64,000 bases of DNA from CAZMPJ01 sp964568455 (GCA_964568455.1 CAZMPJ010000008.1:17089-81088), one strand, 5' to 3'; positions 49,637 through 57,744 are shown, numbered from the stretch's first letter. A program made the numbers and translations. Notes: generated from the letters alone by a model not told the origin.

Positions 49637-50945
49637 CTAAGAAGTGAGCAGAGCAGGAAATACATGGGTCGTAGGCTCTGACTAACATTTCAAGCATTAA
49701 AGTGATCTCTTCATCGGATCGATTAATGATTTCAGGTACTAGTTTTTTCATATCATGCTCAATGTTATTTAAATTTTGTCCAGTAGGAATAATACAGTTA
49801 GCTTTTTGGATAATTCCTTTGTCATCAACCTCATAATGGTGGAATAAAAGCCCCCTTGGTACTTCTACTGCTCCAACCCCGCTACCAGCTTTGATTGGGA
49901 TGTTGCCTTTTTCGTTGATCCCAACTAAAACCTTCTCGTCATGGTTAACACCTTTATTTTTGAGATCTTCTAAAATGGCAATACTGTCATAAAGTGAATG
50001 CACGCATTCAACTAATTGAGCGGCAGTATTAAGATAAGGATTAGTGCATTTTGGTTTAAGACTAATGGCGCTAGCAATTTCTTTGGCTTGTGGCAGCAGT
50101 TTGTCTGCGTTCAAGTTGAATCTGGCCAAGGCGCCTACAGCATAAGCTTCACGGCTTAATTTAGTATGTTTAGCTGAAGAGTGAGATACAATAAATTCAT
50201 TAGTAATGCTTTTGTAGTCTTTTTTATTTTTCTTTACTCCGTCAGTTGAGCCAATTTCACCGCTTAACATAGGGAATTCTTTATCATCGCTGACTAAAGC
50301 GACATATTCTGTGTCTCTTTCGAATTCAGGAAATTTTAAAGTAGCAGCTAGTTCAACAGTTGCATTCATATCAGGGATCATGCCTTTTAACAGAGCCAGC
50401 ATGGCGTCTAAGTCTTTTTCTTGAGGAAGCTGAGTAAATCCACCGACAATTGAAGAGATAGGATGGATGTGACGGCCGACTAAAATATCACAAACATCAT
50501 TACAGGTCTTTTTCATTCTTAAAGCGCGTCTTACTACTTCGTTATGTGAGCTAATTAATGGTATAAAGCTTTTTACACCTAGTAAATCCGGGGCAACCAA
50601 AAGATAAATGTGAAGGATATGGCTGTCCAGGTTTTCCATGTGTAGCAAGAATTTTCTAAGTTTAATGGTTTGCTCAGAAGGTTTAAATCCAATTGCATCT
50701 TCTGCTGCTTGAATTGAGGCTAAAGTGTGTCCGCAAGAACAGATGCCACAGATCCTGCAGGTAATATGCTGTGCTTCAAAAATACTGCGGCCCTGAATCA
50801 TGCCTTCAAAAAAACGAGGAGCTTCTACGATTTGCAGTTGGCAAGTTTCTAGTTTGCCTTCTTTAACGTTAACTACAATATTGCCATGGCCTTCTACCCG
50901 GGTTAAATACTCAACATTAATATTAACGTTTCTTTTTTTACTCAC
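49614..50945 (-). CDS. hydA: Group 3b-type [NiFe] hydrogenase large (alpha) subunit
   Basis: Carries the Ni-Fe(CN)2CO site. The 443-residue protein has RVEGHG (residues 16-21), the first Cys pair in CRICGICSCGHT (Cys66, 69), and the second in DPCISCSAH (Cys428, 431, His434), so all four nickel ligands are present. A 9-residue tail (FLDVKFVNR) follows the His and would be removed by the protease. It is the fourth gene of the beta-gamma-delta-alpha order seen in the sulfhydrogenases of Pyrococcus (hydBGDA). Cytoplasmic, linked to NAD(P)H. Confidence 0.96.
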   Translation of the reverse strand: MSKKRNVNINVEYLTRVEGHGNIVVNVKEGKLETCQLQIVEAPRFFEGMIQGRSIFEAQHITCRICGICSCGHTLASIQAAEDAIGFKPSEQTIKLRKFLLHMENLDSHILHIYLLVAPDLLGVKSFIPLISSHNEVVRRALRMKKTCNDVCDILVGRHIHPISSIVGGFTQLPQEKDLDAMLALLKGMIPDMNATVELAATLKFPEFERDTEYVALVSDDKEFPMLSGEIGSTDGVKKNKKDYKSITNEFIVSHSSAKHTKLSREAYAVGALARFNLNADKLLPQAKEIASAISLKPKCTNPYLNTAAQLVECVHSLYDSIAILEDLKNKGVNHDEKVLVGINEKGNIPIKAGSGVGAVEVPRGLLFHHYEVDDKGIIQKANCIIPTGQNLNNIEHDMKKLVPEIINRSDEEITLMLEMLVRAYDPCISCSAHFLDVKFVNR

Positions 50946-51687
50946 TCTTATCTTTCTCCCTGCATTTGTTGTACATGTTCATTTTGTTGACAATTAAATC
51001 CATAGGCACATTGTATTTTTCAATAATGTCTTTTGCGCCTTTTTCGTTAGGATTAGAAACCATACCTCTGCAACCGTAACAAATGTTGCCATTATTTACA
51101 CACCAGGAGTTACAACCAGATCGGGTAATTGGCCCCATGCAGGTGATTCCTCTTTGGTATAAGCAAACATTTTCGTTTAATTTACATTCGGTGCAAACTG
51201 CTTGGTCAGGCACTTCGTAGGGCAGGCCAGCTAAAATTGCTTTTAAAACTTTTACTAATTCTGGGATATAAGCTGGGCAGCCGTTTATTTGATAATCAAC
51301 CTTAATAGTTTGTGGTACTGATTGGGTAGGGATGGTTTCAAAAAAGCGGGCGTCTTTTCCATAAACTTCTTTGCGGATATCATCCAGTTTAAAGTTGTTT
51401 TTCATGCCATTAACTCCACCGATGCAAGCGCAGGCACCATAAGCAACTATGATTTTTGAACGTTCACGAATTTTTTTTATTTTTTCTACTGCGTGAGGGG
51501 TTGTAATACTACCTTCGATAAAAGAAACATCATATTCGCCATCCCATTTTTCTGATATGGCTTCGCGAAACTCAACCACATCAACTGCGCCCAGTACATC
51601 TAGGAGCAATTCTCCCATGTTGGCTACCTGAAGTTGGCAACCTTCGCAGGAAGCAAAATCAAAAAACGCTACTTTTGGTTTACTCAT
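50938..51687 (-). CDS. hydD: Group 3b-type [NiFe] hydrogenase small (delta) subunit
   Basis: A 249-residue iron-sulfur subunit. The proximal cluster ligands are FASCEGCQ (Cys14, 17), AYGACACIGG (Cys86 or 88) and INGCPAYIPE. More cysteines near the end (CTECKLNENVC, GITCMGPITRSGC, GNICYGCRG) should bind medial and distal clusters. No twin-arginine signal, so the enzyme stays in the cytoplasm. It overlaps the large subunit by 8 bp. Confidence 0.95.
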   Translation of the reverse strand: MSKPKVAFFDFASCEGCQLQVANMGELLLDVLGAVDVVEFREAISEKWDGEYDVSFIEGSITTPHAVEKIKKIRERSKIIVAYGACACIGGVNGMKNNFKLDDIRKEVYGKDARFFETIPTQSVPQTIKVDYQINGCPAYIPELVKVLKAILAGLPYEVPDQAVCTECKLNENVCLYQRGITCMGPITRSGCNSWCVNNGNICYGCRGMVSNPNEKGAKDIIEKYNVPMDLIVNKMNMYNKCREKDKSE

Positions 51688-51689
51688 AA

Positions 51690-52526
51690 TTATAATGCCT
51701 CTGGAATACTTTTAATTTTGTCGTAAGTAAAAACTGGCCCGTCTTGGCAGCAATAAACATTGCCAATTTGACAGTGTCCGCATTTACCTAAGCCACATTT
51801 CATGTGCCGTTCAAGTGAAAGCAATATTTGTCTTTCTGGAATATTTTTAGCTAAAAGCTCTTTAATTACAAATTTATACATAATAGGAGGGCCAACTACT
51901 ACACCAAAAGTTCTTTCTGGTTCAAGATTGACCCCTGGAATTAAAGTAGTGATTAAACCTACATTGCCTTTCCAGTCTGGATCAGCTCGGTCAACCGTGC
52001 AATTAGTGTTAACGTCTAATCTTTCGTTCCAGGATTCTACTTCATTACCAAAAAGCATGTCTTTAGGAGTCTTGCATCCTAATAAAATGGTTACTTTTCC
52101 AAAATCCCTTCGATTATCAATTACATAATTAATAAGAGAGCGCAAAGGTACAAGTCCCAGTCCTGCGGCCACAAATAAAAGATCGTTACCTTCAAGAATT
52201 CTTACTGGAAAGCCTTTGCCAAATGGTCCGCGGATGCCAACTTCGTCTCCGGCTTCAAGTTTATGCAAAGCGCTGGTAACTTTTCCCACATTTCTTACTA
52301 CTAATTCAAAAGAACCCAGCTTAGTAGGAGAAGAGCAGATTGAAATAGGAGCTTCACCTACGCCTAAAATAGATACTTCTACAAATTGTCCTGGCTCATG
52401 ATCAAGGCTTTCTCCGCCGGGAAGCGCAATTTCAAAGTATTTTTCCGCAGGCGTCATCTGCTTGGTAGCGAGGATCTTGCCTTTTTTAATTTCGTATTCA
52501 GAATCTTTTAAAATTTCTTTTTGCAT
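51690..52526 (-). CDS. Hydrogenase FAD/NAD(P)-binding (gamma) subunit
   Basis: A 278-residue ferredoxin-reductase-like flavoprotein. The FAD domain has GQFVEVSILGVGEAPISICS, the NAD(P) domain LLFVAAGLGLVPLRSLI and FGVVVGPPIMYKFV, and the C terminus carries a [2Fe-2S] site of the dihydroorotate dehydrogenase PyrK type (MKCGLGKCGHCQIG then CCQDGPVF). It passes electrons between NAD(P)H and the iron-sulfur chain. It is 2 bp from each neighbour. A PyrK function is unlikely given this operon. Confidence 0.93.
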   Translation of the reverse strand: MQKEILKDSEYEIKKGKILATKQMTPAEKYFEIALPGGESLDHEPGQFVEVSILGVGEAPISICSSPTKLGSFELVVRNVGKVTSALHKLEAGDEVGIRGPFGKGFPVRILEGNDLLFVAAGLGLVPLRSLINYVIDNRRDFGKVTILLGCKTPKDMLFGNEVESWNERLDVNTNCTVDRADPDWKGNVGLITTLIPGVNLEPERTFGVVVGPPIMYKFVIKELLAKNIPERQILLSLERHMKCGLGKCGHCQIGNVYCCQDGPVFTYDKIKSIPEAL

Positions 52527-52528
52527 AA

Positions 52529-53632
52529 TTATATTTTTGCCGGCTTATTTGCAATATTGCTGTTTAACCCAGCATCCTTGTTTTCCATGCCTTGTTCTTT
52601 AATTAATTTAGTTAGAGTTTCTTTTAAATTAATGCTTGCCATACAGGTTCGGCTGCAGCGGCCGCAACCAGTGCAGAAAAACCTTGAAAATTTTTCAACT
52701 GGATACTTAAATTTTCTGAAATAGCGATGTCTTTGCCGAGGGCCTCTTTCTTCTCTAAAACTTTCTCCGCCTGAAACCTTAGCAAAAGTTTCGTTTTGGC
52801 AGGAATCCCATCTTCGATAACGGCAGCCGGTCTTAAGGTCCAGGTTTGGCTCGTCAATTACATCAAAGCAATAGCAAGAAGGGCAAACATTGGTACAATT
52901 GCCACAAGCCACGCATTTTTCTTGTAATTCTTCCCAAATTTTACTTTCCCAAACTTTGTCAAACAGCTGGGGTAGGTTTTCATGTTCAATAGGAACTTCG
53001 TTTTTAGAAAAGATCTTGCTTTTTTTATCACGTAAAACATCAAGCGATTTCATGTCTGGTTCACTAGCCTTATTAAAAAGCTTGGATTTTTCTACTAATT
53101 CATCTCCAGCTTGAGTATTGATATGAACCATGAATTTTTCACCCAGATCAGTAAAAAATAGGTCATATCCGCCATTAGGAGTATGGTTGTGTACTAAGCG
53201 GCAGCTAGCGTACTCGTCACAATAATCATTGCACTCAAAACCTATAATAGTAATGTGTTTTTTTCGTTCTAAATAGTTTAAATCTTTAGGCCGTTCAGAA
53301 AAAGCCATGTTTAAGCATTGTATTCCAGCTAAATCACAGGTGCGTACTCCAAAAAGTACGATTTTTTCAAATTCAACCACTGGTTGGATGTCTTGTCCTT
53401 TGGAAGTGTCGTAAGTAGCTAAGGTTTCATGCTGGGGCATAAAGTATTTTTTTGGTGATAGGATAGTGGGAATGTAATCTTTAGCTATTTGCTTGCCAGA
53501 AGTTACTGGTTCAAAAGCCAGCTTGCCATCCCCCTTAGAAATTGGGGCAACTACCTTTTGCTCTTTGGCTAAAGCAGCAATGAAATCGTCAAACTTATCC
53601 TTATTTAAAGTAACGTATTGTTGGCTTTTCAT
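52529..53632 (-). CDS. hydB: Hydrogenase iron-sulfur (beta) subunit
   Basis: First gene of the hydrogenase operon, 367 residues. Two [4Fe-4S] motifs near the C terminus: CVACGNCTNVCPSC (Cys240, 243, 246, 250) and CTGCGRCSRTCMAS (Cys320, 323, 326, 330). Additional Cys in FGVRTCDLAGIQC and FECNDYCDEYASC match the sulfhydrogenase beta family. Together with the gamma subunit it forms the electron-transfer half. A TTGACA-17-TAATAT promoter and a perfect Rex operator lie directly upstream. Confidence 0.94.
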   Translation of the reverse strand: MKSQQYVTLNKDKFDDFIAALAKEQKVVAPISKGDGKLAFEPVTSGKQIAKDYIPTILSPKKYFMPQHETLATYDTSKGQDIQPVVEFEKIVLFGVRTCDLAGIQCLNMAFSERPKDLNYLERKKHITIIGFECNDYCDEYASCRLVHNHTPNGGYDLFFTDLGEKFMVHINTQAGDELVEKSKLFNKASEPDMKSLDVLRDKKSKIFSKNEVPIEHENLPQLFDKVWESKIWEELQEKCVACGNCTNVCPSCYCFDVIDEPNLDLKTGCRYRRWDSCQNETFAKVSGGESFREERGPRQRHRYFRKFKYPVEKFSRFFCTGCGRCSRTCMASINLKETLTKLIKEQGMENKDAGLNSNIANKPAKI

Positions 53633-53644
53633 AAAGTCTCGAGC

Positions 53645-53662
53645 TTGTGAATTGATTCACAA
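53645..53662. promoter_or_regulatory. Rex operator of the hydrogenase operon
   Basis: TTGTGAATTGATTCACAA, a perfect Rex site immediately downstream of the -10 box, where bound Rex would block transcription until NADH rises. Confidence 0.9.
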
Positions 53663-53668
53663 GCTATA

Positions 53669-53697
53669 ATATTACCCTAAAGTTAAGACTTTGTCAA
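53669..53697 (-). promoter_or_regulatory. Hydrogenase operon promoter
   Basis: Minus strand TTGACA (53692-53697), 17-base spacer, TAATAT (53669-53674). The -35 box lies inside the last codons of rex. Confidence 0.8.
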
Positions 53698-54306
53698 GGA
53701 GTAAGAAAGGGTTTTGAGTTCGAGCGCCAGATCAATGTTTTTAACCTTGATTTTTCTGGGAAGAGAAAGCTTGACCGGGGCAAAGTTTAAAATGGATTTG
53801 ATGCCGCAATTTTGCAGTGTCCTGGCGATATCCTGGGCTCCTTCGGCCGGGACAGTAAGGATGACCAGCTCGATGTTTTTTTCTTGAATTACCTGGCGAA
53901 GATTTTTAATGTCATGGCAGTAGAGGCCTTTAATTTTGCGGCCTATTTTTCGTTTGGAATTGTCAAAAATAGCGTCTATTTTAAATTTTAAAGCTTCCAA
54001 TCCTCGATAGGCTGCCAGGGCTGATCCAAGGTTGCCCATGCCCACAATACAGACCTTGATTTCTTTTTCGATTCCCAGTATTTCTGCTATTTTATGGCGA
54101 AGCTCCAGTACATCATATCCTGCTCCGCGGATCCCCATTTTTCCCAAATAAGAAAGATCTTTTCTTACTTGCGAAGCCCTGATTTCTAAGAGGTCGGCTA
54201 AGCTTTTAGAATAGATATCTTTGGTACCTTGTTTACTGATAAAATAAAGGTAGCGATAGTATAAAAGCAGTCTTTGTATTGTTTTTTCAGGTAATGTCTT
54301 TTTCAT
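53683..54306 (-). CDS. rex: Redox-sensing transcriptional repressor Rex
   Basis: Senses the NADH/NAD+ ratio. The 207-residue protein has an N-terminal winged helix (residues 1-80; SKSLADLLEIRASQVRKDLS, then LGKMGIRGAGYDV) and a Rossmann domain (VCIVGMGNLGSALAAYRG near 90) with AIFDNSKRKIGRKIKG and LTVPAEGAQDIA. It lies upstream of, and in the same direction as, the hydrogenase operon, with Rex operators at both promoters. So Rex represses itself and the hydrogenase when NADH is low. Confidence 0.96.
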   Translation of the reverse strand: MKKTLPEKTIQRLLLYYRYLYFISKQGTKDIYSKSLADLLEIRASQVRKDLSYLGKMGIRGAGYDVLELRHKIAEILGIEKEIKVCIVGMGNLGSALAAYRGLEALKFKIDAIFDNSKRKIGRKIKGLYCHDIKNLRQVIQEKNIELVILTVPAEGAQDIARTLQNCGIKSILNFAPVKLSLPRKIKVKNIDLALELKTLSYSLTKS

Positions 54307-54312
54307 ATGACC

Positions 54313-54330
54313 TTGTGAAACATTTCACAA
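54313..54330. promoter_or_regulatory. Rex operator of rex
   Basis: TTGTGAAACATTTCACAA just downstream of the rex -10 box; indicates autoregulation. Confidence 0.88.
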
Positions 54331-54333
54331 GCT

Positions 54334-54362
54334 ATCTTATAATAGAACGTGTTTCTTGTCAA
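54334..54362 (-). promoter_or_regulatory. rex promoter
   Basis: Minus strand TTGACA (54357-54362), 17 bases, TAAGAT (54334-54339). Confidence 0.75.
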
Positions 54363-54379
54363 GACCGATTAGGTAATTG

Positions 54380-54600
54380 GGAATCCCGAAATATTCACGA
54401 AAGATTTTAAGCCCTAAAATCCGAAGGGATTTTCTCAAAAACCCTAAAATCCAAATCTTCCCGAATATTATTATAGTTTTTGGGAAGATTTGAGTTTTTG
54501 TGTTTTCGGGCAGTTTCTTCGTGTTTTCGTGACTATTAATTTCGTGAGTGTTTCGTAATTTCGGATTTTAGTTTTTCCAATCTAAAAATTCATGCTATAA
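54380..54600. repeat. Non-coding stretch with hairpin and direct repeats
   Basis: The 300 bp between rex and the DUF1858 gene hold no gene. AAATCTTCCC (54453-54462) and GGGAAGATTT (54482-54491) form a 10-bp inverted repeat; CCCTAAAATCC occurs twice before it, and TTTTCGTG/TTTCGTGA units recur after it. No function is evident. Confidence 0.5.
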
Positions 54601-54601
54601 T
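54596..54601 (+). promoter_or_regulatory. -10 box TATAAT of the DUF1858 operon, leaderless
   Basis: TATAAT ends nine bases before ATG 54611. Confidence 0.55.
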
Positions 54602-54610
54602 AATTCCATA

Positions 54611-54808
54611 ATGTCAGAAAATCAGATAACTAAAGATACTACCGTTGCTAATGCTTTAAAATTGAAGCCGCAGATTGCTCCGGTTTTGATGGGCAAGGGC
54701 ATGCATTGTTTAGGCTGCGCCATAGCGCAGGGTGAAACAGTGGCCCAGGCGGCAGAAGTGCATGGTTTGGATCCAGATCAACTTTTAAAAGAATTAAACG
54801 AGGTATAA
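54611..54808 (+). CDS. DUF1858 redox-disulfide protein
   Basis: A 65-residue domain of the type linked to hybrid-cluster proteins. It has the usual KDTTVANALKLKPQIAPVLM and the CxxC of GMHCLGCAIAQGETVAQAAE. Such proteins are thought to be small thiol redox partners. It begins a compact operon with glutaredoxin (3-bp gap), ferredoxin and a transporter. Confidence 0.88.
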   Translation: MSENQITKDTTVANALKLKPQIAPVLMGKGMHCLGCAIAQGETVAQAAEVHGLDPDQLLKELNEV

Positions 54809-54811
54809 ACA

Positions 54812-55045
54812 ATGGCAAAAATAAAAGTTTATTCCACGCCTACCTGTCCTTATTGCAAAACAGCAAAACAATTTTTAACCGAAAACAAAATTGAATTTGA
54901 AAATGTAGATGTTTCTGTTGATCAAAATGCGACCCAGGAAATGATTTCAAAGTCCGGGCAAATGGGCGTTCCGGTTTTAGATATTGACGGAAATATTGTA
55001 GTTGGTTTTGATAAGGCAAAAATCAAACAACTACTAGGTTTATAG
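54812..55045 (+). CDS. Glutaredoxin-like protein
   Basis: A 77-residue thioredoxin-fold protein with the active site STPTCPYCKTAKQFL (C-P-Y-C), cis-Pro in GQMGVPVLDIDG and GFDKAKIKQLL, as in the NrdH/YruB-like family. It probably exchanges disulfides with the DUF1858 partner. It differs from the redoxin of the nrd operon (C-E-Y-C). Confidence 0.9.
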   Translation: MAKIKVYSTPTCPYCKTAKQFLTENKIEFENVDVSVDQNATQEMISKSGQMGVPVLDIDGNIVVGFDKAKIKQLLGL

Positions 55046-55061
55046 AACAGGAGACAAACAA

Positions 55062-55235
55062 ATGGTAAAAGTAGATCAAGCACTTTGTAATGGCTGCGGA
55101 ATTTGTGTTGAGGCTTGTCCTGGGGTTTTTGCCTGGGGTGCGGAAGAAAAGGCAGTTGCAATTAAGCAGGTTAGTCAAAGCTGCAGTTTAGAAGAAATCG
55201 CAGACCAGTGTCCAGCGGAAGCCATTGAAATCTAA
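55062..55235 (+). CDS. Small [4Fe-4S] ferredoxin, 57 aa
   Basis: Read directly from the sequence: ATG 55062 with AGGAGA upstream, stop TAA 55233-55235. It has one complete cluster motif, CNGCGICVEACPG, and a distal C-x(9)-C end (SCSLEEIADQCPAEAIEI) whose two Cys resemble the disulfide or partial second site of mono-cluster ferredoxins. A single-cluster electron carrier, placed between glutaredoxin and the transporter. Confidence 0.85.
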   Translation: MVKVDQALCNGCGICVEACPGVFAWGAEEKAVAIKQVSQSCSLEEIADQCPAEAIEI

Positions 55236-56553
55236 ATTAGCTTACAGTGTTGGCGCGGTTGCGGCTGCATTGTCCTCGCAAGCATTTGCTGCTTACATTA
55301 TATTCTTTTACGTAGACATTATTAAGCTACCACCTTATTTAGCGGCAATTGGCATGGTTATCTTTGCTGTTTGGAACGCGATTAACGATCCAATTGCCGG
55401 TTTTGTTTCTGATCACACTCATTCACGCTGGGGCAGGCGTATTCCCTACATTGCTTTTGGAGCGATCCCTTTAGGTTTGGTCTATTTCTTGCTTTGGAGT
55501 CCACCTTTTACTGGTTTAAACCAAGTGGGGTTACTTTTTGTTTATTTTGTTTCAACTATTTGCTTATTTGATCTATTTTATAGCTTTACTTTTATTAATT
55601 GGTCAGCGCTTTATCCGGAAATGTTTACTACTTTAAAAGAAAGGTCAACTGTAAACGCTTTGCGCCAGACTTTTGTCTTTATCGGCTTTATTTTTGGAGT
55701 AGCGCTGCCACCGGCTATTTACAGTAGTTTTGGCTGGCCAGCTATGGGTGCGATTTTTGGTTTTATTATAGCGGTTTGCCTTTTAATTTCTTTGCTAGGT
55801 AGCCGTGAGCATATTCAATATAGTCGAGAAAAACAACTTGCACTTTGGCCATCCATTGTGGCTACTTTCAAAAATCGATCTTTCATGACTTTTGTGTTTG
55901 CTAATTTGTTTGCTCAGACGGCATTTTTAATGGTTTTAGCCAGTCTGCCCTTTTTTGGAAAATATATTTTAGATGTAGCACCCGTAGATATTACTGTGGT
56001 TCTTGCCATTGCCTTTTTAATTGCTTTGCCCATGCTTTATGTTTGGCGTTATGTGTCAGTTAAATTAGGAGCCAAGAAAACTTTTATGGCGGCCGTATTG
56101 GTTACAGGTCTATCCTTGCTTCCGCTCTTTTTAGTTAGATCCATTGATGAAGTTATGTTACCTACTATTTTTATTGCCAGCGGTATTGCCGGGATACTGA
56201 TGATGGTTGATATTATTTTGTCTGACATTATTGATGAGGACGAACTGCATACCGGAACAAGACGTGAAGGTATGTATTTTGGCATCCATGCTTTTATTTT
56301 ACGCTTTTCATTGGGACTGCAGGGGTTGGTTATGGCTGGGGTTTTTATTTTTACCACTTATAATCCGTATGTTTATACTCAAACTAGAGAATTTGTAACT
56401 GGTCTGCGCTGGTTGATTGCAGGATTTCCAGCCCTTGCCTTGATTTTATCCTTTGTGATAATATCTTATTATCCGCTAGTGGGGAAAACCACTTTTAAGA
56501 AACTGCATAAAGATTTAGAAAAATTACACGATAAGAAAGGGGTGAATGATTAA
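55225..56553 (+). CDS. GPH-type MFS transporter
   Basis: A 442-residue membrane protein with about 12 segments, of the glycoside-pentoside-hexuronide:cation symporter type. The signature DPIAGFVSDHTHSRWGRRIP lies after TM2, and DIILSDIIDEDELHTGTRRE, typical of the second half, is followed by GMYFGIHAFI. The start is the TTG at 55225, overlapping the ferredoxin stop; no suitable ATG exists near the N terminus. The substrate is not readable. Its position among redox proteins is odd for a sugar porter. Confidence 0.88.
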   Translation: MKSKLAYSVGAVAAALSSQAFAAYIIFFYVDIIKLPPYLAAIGMVIFAVWNAINDPIAGFVSDHTHSRWGRRIPYIAFGAIPLGLVYFLLWSPPFTGLNQVGLLFVYFVSTICLFDLFYSFTFINWSALYPEMFTTLKERSTVNALRQTFVFIGFIFGVALPPAIYSSFGWPAMGAIFGFIIAVCLLISLLGSREHIQYSREKQLALWPSIVATFKNRSFMTFVFANLFAQTAFLMVLASLPFFGKYILDVAPVDITVVLAIAFLIALPMLYVWRYVSVKLGAKKTFMAAVLVTGLSLLPLFLVRSIDEVMLPTIFIASGIAGILMMVDIILSDIIDEDELHTGTRREGMYFGIHAFILRFSLGLQGLVMAGVFIFTTYNPYVYTQTREFVTGLRWLIAGFPALALILSFVIISYYPLVGKTTFKKLHKDLEKLHDKKGVND

Positions 56554-56735
56554 TGGGAGATCAAAAAGCAGTAGTTGATGCTAATCTTTGCACGGGTTGT
56601 GGTATTTGTATTGATGCCTGCCCGCAGCAAGCCATTACCATGGATGGTGATTTGGCAAAAGTAGATCCAGCAAAATGTGATGGTGATAAAGCTTGTGTGG
56701 ATGCTTGCCCGGTTCAAGCGATTGCTATGAAGTAA
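56553..56735 (+). CDS. Two-cluster ferredoxin with an Asp ligand
   Basis: A 60-residue ferredoxin. Cluster I is complete: CTGCGICIDACPQ. In cluster II the motif reads CDGDKACVDACPV, that is C-x2-D-x2-C-x3-C-P, with Asp in place of the second Cys. The same replacement is known in Pyrococcus furiosus ferredoxin, where the cluster loses or exchanges one iron easily. It overlaps the transporter stop by one base and ends the operon; a terminator follows. Confidence 0.9.
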   Translation: MGDQKAVVDANLCTGCGICIDACPQQAITMDGDLAKVDPAKCDGDKACVDACPVQAIAMK

Positions 56736-56757
56736 TTCCTCGACTCATTTTTAAAAC

Positions 56758-56791
56758 CAAAAACGCCTGGAGAGATCTGGGCGTTTTTTTA
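56758..56791. terminator. Bidirectional terminator
   Basis: AAAACGCC, an 11-base loop and GGCGTTTTTTT. A runs on the left and T runs on the right serve both the ferredoxin operon and the converging pyrB. Confidence 0.85.
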
Positions 56792-57727
56792 CGAACTTTT
56801 CCCGCCAAGCAGAAGAAACAATAATGCAGCTCTTACAGCCACTCCATTGGTAACTTGTTCTAAAATTACATTGTAAGGTCCATCAGCAACTTCAGAAGTG
56901 ATTTCCACTCCACGATTGATTGGTCCAGGATGCATTACTATTACATCGGATTTAGCTTTTTTCATTTTTTCAGCGTTAAGTCCATAAAGTTTGTGATATT
57001 CTTCAATTGAAGGAAATAAACCTTTTTCTTGTCTTTCTTTTTGAATCCTAAGCATGTTGATAAAGTCTGCATCAGGGATTTCTTTTTCAAAATTATAAGA
57101 GACTTCTACTCCCATTTCTTCAATTCCAGTTGGAATCATAGTAGGCGGGCCGACTACTACAACTTTAGCCCCTAGTTTAGTTAGTCCCCAGATATTTGAC
57201 CTGGCAACCCGTGAATGCAGAATATCGCCGACAATTAAAACCTTTTTGCCTTTTAATGTGCCCTTTTTCTCTTGCATAGTAAAAATATCGAGTAAGCCTT
57301 GAGTCGGGTGTTCATTAAAACCATCGCCAGCGTTGATAATTGAGGCTTTTGAATTTTTTGCAGCCAGGTGAGGCGCGCCAGCCATGGAGTGGCGCATGAT
57401 AATAGCGTCAACCCCCATTACTTCCAGGTTGCGGATTGTATCAATTAAATTTTCTCCTTTAACAATACTGCTTGAGCCAACTGCAATATTGGTTACGTTG
57501 GCAGACAATATTTTTGCGGCCATGTTAAAAGAGGTTCTGGTTCTAGTGCTGGCTTCGTAAAACAAGGTAATAATGTGTTTTCCGAGTAAAGTGGGTACTT
57601 TGGGGATTGGTCTTGCCGCAACTTCTTTCATGGAATGGGCGGTTCTAAGAATTAATTTAAGTTCAGAAAGGGAAAGGTCTTTTAGTCCGAGGAGATCCTT
57701 GTGATTAATGCTCTTTACTTTGTTCAT
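56789..57727 (-). CDS. pyrB: Aspartate carbamoyltransferase, catalytic chain
   Basis: First committed step of pyrimidine synthesis. The 312-residue protein has the carbamoyl-phosphate loop LFYEASTRTRTSF, MRHSMAGAPHLAAK, INAGDGFNEHPTQGLLDIFT, VGDILHSRVARSNIW and VMHPGPINRGVEI. It is the PyrB type that is not fused to other domains; no pyrI regulatory chain or other pyr gene is adjacent. It is divergent from apbE, with a TATAAT 17 bases before the ATG and an AAGG site, so it is a leadered message. Confidence 0.96.
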   Translation of the reverse strand: MNKVKSINHKDLLGLKDLSLSELKLILRTAHSMKEVAARPIPKVPTLLGKHIITLFYEASTRTRTSFNMAAKILSANVTNIAVGSSSIVKGENLIDTIRNLEVMGVDAIIMRHSMAGAPHLAAKNSKASIINAGDGFNEHPTQGLLDIFTMQEKKGTLKGKKVLIVGDILHSRVARSNIWGLTKLGAKVVVVGPPTMIPTGIEEMGVEVSYNFEKEIPDADFINMLRIQKERQEKGLFPSIEEYHKLYGLNAEKMKKAKSDVIVMHPGPINRGVEITSEVADGPYNVILEQVTNGVAVRAALLFLLLGGKSS

Positions 57728-57744
57728 CTATGCTTACCTTGTCT

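Noticed and set aside
51690..52526. Flavoprotein as dihydroorotate dehydrogenase subunit PyrK
   Set aside because: The domain order is the same, but it lies between hydrogenase subunits and no pyrD is present.
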